From: Isoetes taiwanensis | Lineage: Eukaryota; Streptophyta; Lycopodiopsida; Isoetales; Isoetaceae | Length of the DNA: 64,000 nucleotides | Assembly (NCBI GenBank): GCA_021234155.1 | Contig: JAJEKV010000004.1 | Location: forward strand, 30,419,134-30,483,133 | Direction of reading: 5' to 3' | In this document: one piece after another, positions 57,201 through 64,000 of the stretch | How positions within the stretch are numbered: position 1 is the first letter of the stretch | Layout: each line of letters opens with the position of its first letter | Notes under the pieces: model-generated | Told to the model about the DNA's origin: nothing | The model's input: only the letters and a program-made list of their open reading frames with translations | Databases searched by the model: none | Translations under genes and position numbers: made by a program

Positions 57201-58150
57201 ATTTTACATCCACCCACCCATGGAAAACTAGGGAAAGAGGAAACTTAACTGGAAGAAGTGATTCTCTTATTTTGTTTTATTATTATTTTGTTTATTTTTT
57301 CCATGAAGACCAACTAGCTTAGAGGGCTAATTGCGATATACATATGTAATAGAAAAAGGTTGCCCTAAATATTTTCAAGGGAAAACCCTTGATAGTTACT
57401 AGAAAAAGAGTGGCACTTTCTGTACCTCCTATTTAGCTGTGCATGTCGCTTTAGGGCCTTCAAAATATAAGATGCCAGCATAGCCACTTCGAGTATAATT
57501 CCAACAAGACCTTTGGTAGTTCAAACTGCTAGATGATTTTACCACAATTCTAAGAGGATGTGCTCTTTTGTGAATGTGGTGAGATAGCTTTATGTTTTTC
57601 ATCTAGTTCCAATAGATACTCTTGTGTAGCATGTCAACGAAGGTCTGACTTTACTCTGTATAATGGATCGTCCTACCTACATGCACATTAAGCCTTATCA
57701 CTAATGGTCCTATATAGAGAGCCAACTTTATCACTATTTTCAGCATATTTTAGGCAATAAAGAGATGAGCTAATAAAGTTTTGGAAGGACAAGGAATCCA
57801 ACAAATCAAGCTGGGCATTGTCACATTGATTTGTTCATTTTCTACAAAGAGCCATAGTTCTCCAAAAGTTGAAGTGAAAATTATATAGAAGAAGGATGAA
57901 AAAGAAATCCTAGACATCATCGTTCAACGGGACAAGAGTTTGAGCTACGTTTTCAAGGCCCAAATATAGAAGTAAAGAGTTTAATATGGAAAAGAAGATG
58001 GCAAGAACAAGTAAGGGAGGAAATGAACCAAAGAATGATGTATTCAAATTCCCCTCGGTGATCCAACACTTGTATATTTCAAAAGGATCCAAAATTCGAA
58101 AGAGGATAAAGTTTCTCGATAAACTCTTAGTGAATCGAGGTATACCATAA
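54260..58150. other. Long stretch without recognisable genes
   Basis: AT-rich sequence. The only structure seen is a direct repeat (AGAGATTCACTATTGCATGC at about 55,393 and 55,453) and a CAAA microsatellite near 55,345. Short open frames occur on both strands but none shows a known motif. Confidence 0.5.
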
Positions 58151-58159
58151 AGGATGATT

Positions 58160-59520
58160 ATAAGTGGTGGAGTGATGGTTAGAATATGTAGTACAATAAG
58201 AAGGGGTTCAAGGGATTTGATATGGATGCATAAATCACCATTCCTAAGACCATAGACCATACCCCTAAAACAACTGGATGAGTAATTATAAAAAGTAATA
58301 TGTAGCAAAATAACAGGGAGTTCCAGGAGGATTTGATATGGATGTAAAAATAACAATTCCTGAAACCATAGACCATATATCCTTAAAACAATTGAATAGT
58401 TGTTATAAAAAAAAGGATTCAAGATAAATAATAATCACATTAGCTCACTGGGTACATTGGTTAAAGTAGTCTTATTAGGATATTAAGTTATTTTAGTAAA
58501 GGTTCGAACCCTCGTATTTGATATTCTAAAATCTTAGGCAAAGTCGTATAGAGGTTCGATATTCCCTCAAAATCTTAGACGAAATCGTATTTCATATTTC
58601 AAAATTATAGGCGCCTCCAATTATAAATGACTATAAGCGAAACAAGAGGTGCCCAGAGGTTCCAACATACGATCTGGGTCATAGGATCAACAAATCCGAC
58701 GACTGTGGTAGTCCAGGGAGAACCTCGTTTAGAATATGTAGCAAAAATAACAGGGGGTTCCAGGGGGATTTGATATGGATGTAAAAATAACAATTCTTGA
58801 AACCATAGACCATATATCCTTGAAACAATTGAATAGTTGTTATAAAAAAAAAAGATTCAAGATAAATAATAATCATATTAGCTCACTGGGTACATTGGTT
58901 AAAGTAGTCTTATTAGGATATTAAGTTATTGTAGTAGAGGTTCGAACCCCCATATTTTATATTCTAAAATCTTAGGCAAAGCCGTATAAAGGTTCGATAT
59001 TCCTTCAAAACCTTAGACGAAATCGTATTTCATATTTCAAAATCATAGGCACCTCCAATTATAAATGACTATAAGCGAAACAAGAGGTGCCCAGAGATCC
59101 CAACATACGATCTGGGTCGTAGGATCGACGAATCCGACGACTGTGGTAGTCCAGGGTGCACCTCGTTTAGAATATGTAACAAAATAGCACAGATTCAACA
59201 GAAAAAATATGCACATTAGCTCGCTGGTTGCATTAGTTAAAGCATTCTTAATAGGATATTGAATGACTTTGGTAGAGTTTTGAGTCTCCTTATTTCATGT
59301 TCTAAAACCTTAGGCGAATCCATATTGAGACGAGTTCCGTATTTCGTATTCCAAAATTTTAGACAAACATGTATGTATAGGCACCCCCAATCATAAATAA
59401 CCATAATCAAAATGAGAGGCTCCCGGAGGCCCCCAACATACGATCTGGGCCGTAGAATGGACAAATCCGACGACCAAGTTTGTGTAGGGTGCACCTAGTT
59501 TATAATATATAGCAATTAAA
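58160..59520 (+). repeat. Tandem array of a tRNA-derived SINE-like unit (period 437 bp)
   Basis: Successive units each carry TAGCTCACTGGG (A box; 58,441 and 58,879, degenerate at 59,217) and 60 bp later GGTTCGAACCC (B box; 58,501 and 58,939), then a body with GGTTCGATATTCC, GACGAAATCGTATTTCATAT, AAACAAGAGGTGCCCAGAG and CAGGGGGTTCCAGGGGGATT. The block TTCCAGG-GGATTTGATATGG recurs 437 bp apart (58,321 and 58,758). Minus-strand relatives lie at 40,054, 60,195 and, partly, 62,650. Confidence 0.7.
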
Positions 59521-60194
59521 TATATAGGAGTTATTGGGAACTGAATTGTAGATTGGTAGCTTGATCTTAGAGAAAGCAGTAAGCATTTGTGGGTGACGCC
59601 TTATGCTAACAGCTTCGGCACTCCCAACAAAGTCGCTTCTCTAGAAAACAAAATTTCTTCCTTTTAGGAAATCTCCTACCCCATAAATATAAAATGTAGA
59701 ATCACCTTTTACCCCATCATTTGACCCTTATACATGGATCTAGTAATTCTAGCATCCTTAGTAACCTCTTAGTGGATTTTATATCTTATTGTATGGCAAC
59801 AATATCTCCATTCACATAATTCCAATTAACTGACATTATTACTAGGTCTTGGTAATAAGCCAAGGAACTAGTTATTCTCCTCTAGGTAGGAAAAAGAAAA
59901 AGTCATAAAAGGTCAGCTGCCTTTCCTGCGTGACTACGAGATTAACATGGTGTCTTGTATGATAAGCATTGTATTTGTGTACAAGCCCTCGCCACACTCC
60001 CTTCCACATGTTGGAAACGTAGGTTCTATTAATTCTCCGTAATAACTCAAGAAATTACTTTCTTAACAACATATAGTTTCCTTCTATGCATTTCCAAAAG
60101 GATAAAATTTCTTTCAAGAAGGCGCCAACACTTTTTTTATCTATAAATAATAATCATGTCTCTCTTGCATAATTAAGAAGTTACTATTTTGCAA

Positions 60195-60520
60195 ATGCTA
60201 CATATTCTAAACGAGGTGCACCCTAGACTACCACAGTCGTCGGATCCGTCGATCCTACAGCTCAAATCATATGTTGGGGCCTTTGAGCACCTCTTGTTTC
60301 GCTTATGATCATTTATGATTGGAGATGCCTATAAAATACGAGTTCACCTAAGGTTTTGAGGGAATATTGAACCTCTATACGGTTTTGCCTAAGATTTTAC
60401 AATATGAAATACAGGAGCTCGAATCTCTAACAAAATAGCTCAATGTCTTAATAAGATGACTATAACCATATACCCAATGAGCTAATGTGATTATTTTTTA
60501 TCTTGAATCTATATTTTGTG
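60195..60520 (-). repeat. SINE-like unit, minus orientation
   Basis: It carries ACGAGGTGCACCCTAGACTA, GCACCTCTTGTTTCGC and the complement of a B box (GGAGCTCGAATCTCTA), as in the 58-59 kb array. Confidence 0.65.
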
Positions 60521-60805
60521 GGTTGCCCCCAGGGGGCAAACCCTTGTTGATGTGGATTTTCAGCATATTCTAAGCATATGCTGGAATATGCCTAAAATAT
60601 GCTGGCAACTGCTCCAAACTGGCTGATGCCTGTAAACTAGCGGTAGCCTATGTTGGTGGTCCAGCCTAGTCGCCTGTGTTCAAACTGGCAAACCGGCATC
60701 CATTCTATAGGAGATCCGGCAGTTCACAGTGGCGCAATACATCTGGACATGTAGAAACTATGGGCTGATCTACGGGTTGTTAATTATTTTCATGCTGCAT
60801 TGCAG

Positions 60806-61873
60806 AAACTATCTTGCTTCAGTGCTAATGCAGGAAGTTTTTCTTACATGGGACCATGATGACTTGGCTCAAAGGGCTCGGATAAGATCGTTTCTTCTTT
60901 TTCTCAATGAAATCCAAAGAATAAAATGCTACAAGTTTTATTGTGTGTGTATTCATGTTTATAAAGGAAACTTGGAATGATCGTTGGATTTGTTATCTCT
61001 TACCCGAAAATTGGGACATACGAGAGTGCATGCGAGAGGTTACCTCGAAGAGATCATAAGGAATGCATAAAAGTACAAGAAGAATAGTTTTTCCCCGAAG
61101 GTTCATCATTTTGTTGATGCGACGAGGAAGAATTTAACTTGGTCTTTATTTGCTTTGTGTAAATCTTTTTGGACTCTTTGTCTGGTATAGAACAATAATG
61201 ATTATTTATTATTTGCAGGCAGCTCGTATATTAGTGATACTAATGTGCAAGCACGAGTTTGATATACGTTACCAAAAGGTTCAAGACAAACTTTACATTT
61301 CACAGCTATATTTTCAACTTATTGATTTGGTGTGTTTCTTCTGCCATCAAAGAATATTATGTCAATCATCTGAGTCTCCACATGCTTTTTGAATGAATAA
61401 CAATATAAGTATGGACTTGCCTGGTCATATTGCATGCATGTCTAAGGGCTTTGTATATATCCCATTGTACTTCATCATGTGTATGCAACATTATGAAAAC
61501 ATATATGGACATAGACCGCACGGGTGAACCTATAGCTATAGCCAAACGTTGTTTCTCTTCTATTATATTATGTACAAATCGTGCACAAAAGCAATGCAAT
61601 GCAATGCAATCCTTTGTGCATGTCCTCTCTCTCTCTCCATGTCTCCCGAAATCTTTCAGTACATATGGCGTAATATACAGTAGAGTGTTTATGTTTCTGC
61701 AGATTCTCAGTACTAACACTTGCAAATCTCTGTTGTAGATATTGGATGAGATTCCTGTGTTCTACAATCTGAGTCCGACAGAGAAAAGGGAGTTGCTTGT
61801 TTGTGTCTTGCAAATTATTCGTCATCTTGATAATGTATCGTTGATCAATGCATGGTTATGGAGGAATGCCTAG
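60806..61873 (+). pseudogene. SPIKE1-like (DOCK-family RopGEF) gene relic, three exons
   Basis: Three exon-like blocks match consecutive pieces of the plant DOCK protein SPIKE1, which activates ROP GTPases to shape cells. Exon a (60,806-60,881): NYLASVLMQEVFLTWDHDDL, AQRAR. Exon b (61,219-61,329): AARILVILMCKHEFDIRYQK, then DKLYISQLYFQLID. Exon c (61,739 on): ILDEIPVFYNLSPTEKRELL, then CVLQIIRHLDNVSLINAW. After the Trp the match stops and TAG follows at 61,871. The donor after exon a reads ATAAG where GTAAG is expected. Introns are kept, so it is a DNA-level fragment of a protein of more than 1,800 residues; the GEF (DHR2) region is not here. Confidence 0.75.
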
Positions 61874-62482
61874 TTCTCTTTCAGGTGCATAATAAATATC
61901 TTACTCAGTTATGTAGGAAACAAAGGAATAACATTTACCACTTTGAGATTCATCATCTCGTATAATTTAGACTGCGCTACAACATGGGAATGGATGTACT
62001 CAGCTCAGAACTCGTAACTCAGACAAGCTAGAAGGAACAAAGAAAGGAGCCATTCCTTTGTTTACGTTCTAAAATACTTAGGAATTAAGAGGTTTTGTCA
62101 TATATAACCAAAAGGATCTACCTATTTGCTCTAGAAAGGACGTCGTCTTCTCCTCAAGGACCACCATGTTATTGTTGAAGATCATTCTTCTTGTGCAGCT
62201 GAAGTTTATGGGCCATAATTTTAAAGTTTCATAAAAAATATTTTTTTTGCTAGAAATACTATGCTACTTGATATTTTGTCTTTAGGTGCAAATGAGAAAA
62301 AATCACCAACTAAATATTTTGTATTCTAATGCATGAGGGCAAATGCATGCTTACTCACAATGAAGTTATCAGTACTTTCTCTTCTCTTTTGTTCTTTAGT
62401 TGTATGAATTAACCTCACAAGTTGTGAAATCTAAGAACTTCTGGGCTATGAGAACGAATTCCTATGTTTGTAGCATTCAGAA

Positions 62483-62580
62483 GGTTCGATATTAAACAAA
62501 GAAGATCCATTATGAAACAACAAAATGAAGGCCCGATATTAAACAAAGAAGATCCATTACGAAACAACAAAACAAAAAGC
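62483..62580. repeat. Tandem duplication, about 48 bp period
   Basis: CGATATTAAACAAAGAAGAT and the following CCATTA-GAAACAACAAAA are present twice in a row. Confidence 0.75.
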
Positions 62581-62649
62581 ATACAAACACCCTCTCGAAA
62601 CACAGAAGGGCAACCCTTCGTGCACAGCACCTTGTTTTTATAACAATCC

Positions 62650-62755
62650 ATTCAATTGTTTTAGAGATATATGACCTATGGTTTTAGGAATGGTTATTTT
62701 TACATCCATATCAAATTCTCTTAGAACCCCCTGTTATTATGCTACAAATTTTTAG
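62650..62755 (-). repeat. SINE-like repeat fragment
   Basis: CAATTGTTTTAGAGATATATG, CTATGGTTT and ATATCAAATT-CTAGAACC-CCTGTTAT match the tail of the SINE-like unit in minus orientation. The remainder, 62,756-64,000, shows nothing recognisable. Confidence 0.55.
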
Positions 62756-64000
62756 GGGTTCTTTTTTACCAAACCATTGTACGTAATATCTAAGTCACTA
62801 AAAATCAATTTGTATGAGAATAGTTGCAATCTGAGAATAAGTTATAAGATTTAAGTTTCTTTGAAACAAGCTTGCTTGGTATAATTCCAAGAAGTTGATG
62901 CTAAGAATAAGTTATAAGTTATAGAAATGGCTCACACAAAAACAGTTAACTCAATAGTAATTCATTGCTTTAGAATGATCTCGCGGAGTAGTTTGGATTA
63001 GAAAAAAATATTATAGTTCAATTTAAACGGCCCAGTTATTAACAAAATGTAGACCCGGTTCTATTACACACGTCAATTTTACTAAGACTATAAATATCAC
63101 ACGAGAGCCAATTACAAATCTTATAACACAAAAGAACAAATTAGACGTGTAGAACTAGATTAAGAAGTAAAAGAAATAGAACGGATTTGAGAAGTATAAC
63201 AATTACACCAGAAAGTAGAACAAGTCGAGTAAGATAGAAAGCAAAAAAAAGGTATGTATATATACTTTTATTGTAGGAAAAATCCTTACAAGGACATATT
63301 ACAAAAAAGTATGCTGGAAACATGCATCTCAAGTCACATATTTAAATGATTCTGCAAGGTTACATGGCCAAAAAAATCAACCCTCATTCTAAAAACAGGA
63401 AAATATAAATTAATCTATAGGGACATCCTCAGCTATGACTTTCATCTCCAACAGGCCTCCTGATTCAGGTAAGCTCGCTCAACCCACTGAATAACCTTAT
63501 CAAAACAAACAACTCCCTTATCACGAACCTCATTGCCAAGGGACGGAATCTAGCTACCACAGTCATGGTCTGTCTCTAGGACTGGATTCCACAGACTCGT
63601 TCATGCTAGCAGCTACTATTTGTTTCATCCTTGTCATCTATGAATCAAAAGAATGGAATGGAGGAAACATGCGACTTGGAGAGGTAAGGAAAGGAAAGGA
63701 GGGAGGAGAGCAAGCATCTGATTTCAGGGATGGCCATCTCGAGAGGAGAGCCACCCATAATGACCAAATTTAGACATCATTCTTGGATTTTAAAAATTCT
63801 CCTCAAAATTGCAAGGTCACCAAACTGGGTACCATACGATGTGCCAATTTTGGCATTCCAAATTTGGTTTATTAAATCCATTTTTTTGTGTGCACTGTGC
63901 TTTATGTGAAAAGACAAGCTCAAATTATAAATTCAAATGATTTGCCTAGGCAATTCTAACATGATCAGGTAATCCTTCAGTTAGTTATGAATATTTGACA

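Noticed and set aside
58441-58520. tRNA gene in the 58 kb array
   Set aside because: Same reasoning: Pol III boxes without a cloverleaf, and the unit is repeated several times in the window.
60882-61218. AT-AC type (U12) intron in the SPIKE1 relic
   Set aside because: The donor ATAAG lacks the ATATCC consensus and the acceptor is an ordinary AG; a mutated GT donor is simpler.

Overview
The window reads as nuclear DNA of a land plant with a large, repeat-dense genome. The pieces of plant genes (PPR, F-box, PLATZ, UPL3-type HECT ligase, SPIKE1/DOCK), GT-AG introns, chromodomain Ty3/gypsy retrotransposons with the plant-type initiator-Met tRNA primer site, CACTA- and MULE-type ends and tRNA-derived SINEs all fit this. 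The style of the PPR relics suggests a fern, but that is an inference. Only two gene models look intact: a PLATZ zinc-finger gene at 52,968-54,259 and a short arabinogalactan-peptide-like ORF at 41,435-41,650. Everything else recognisable is a mobile element or a broken gene fragment.

Layout. 1-8,480: repeats and gene relics (F-box, two PPR pieces, three exons of a UPL3/UPL4-like gene). 8,490-11,265: internal part of a decayed Ty3 element (element 0). 11,266-20,104: a T-rich unknown repeat (X), a truncated LTR, unresolved sequence and the 3' end plus LTR of a second decayed element (element 1). 20,489-24,526: X copies in both orientations. 24,527-37,790: a complete 13.26-kb Ty3/gypsy chromovirus-type element (element 2) with LTRs, a TATAT target-site duplication, primer site, polypurine tract and gag-pol; it interrupts X, which resumes at 37,791. 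38,640-46,120: palindromes, SINE-like repeats, a MULE-like MITE with a 9-bp duplication, an arabinogalactan-peptide-like ORF and a reverse-strand ORF with DUF3504-like features. 46,120-52,300: microsatellite, one CACTA-like end, LINE relic. 52,370-54,259: PLATZ locus with a coding-like stretch head-to-head. 54,260-64,000: mostly empty, with a tandem SINE-like array and a three-exon SPIKE1 relic.

The main discovery candidate is element 2. Besides gag-pol it carries two extra ORFs upstream of gag. The first ends in an unmistakable histone H3 fold (about half of the core residues match H3, with CENH3-like touches); the second is unrecognised. Each is preceded by a pair of about 67-bp palindromic modules opening GTCTCAC and closing GTGAGAC, then a TATAAATAG box. 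The diverged element 0 keeps relics of both extra ORFs in the same order, and hairpins at the corresponding places whose inner sequence is entirely different but still self-complementary. This points to a retrotransposon lineage that encodes its own histone-fold protein under separately promoted, hairpin-marked cistrons, alongside a chromodomain integrase. Both extra ORFs are frame-broken in this copy, so present-day function is not shown here.
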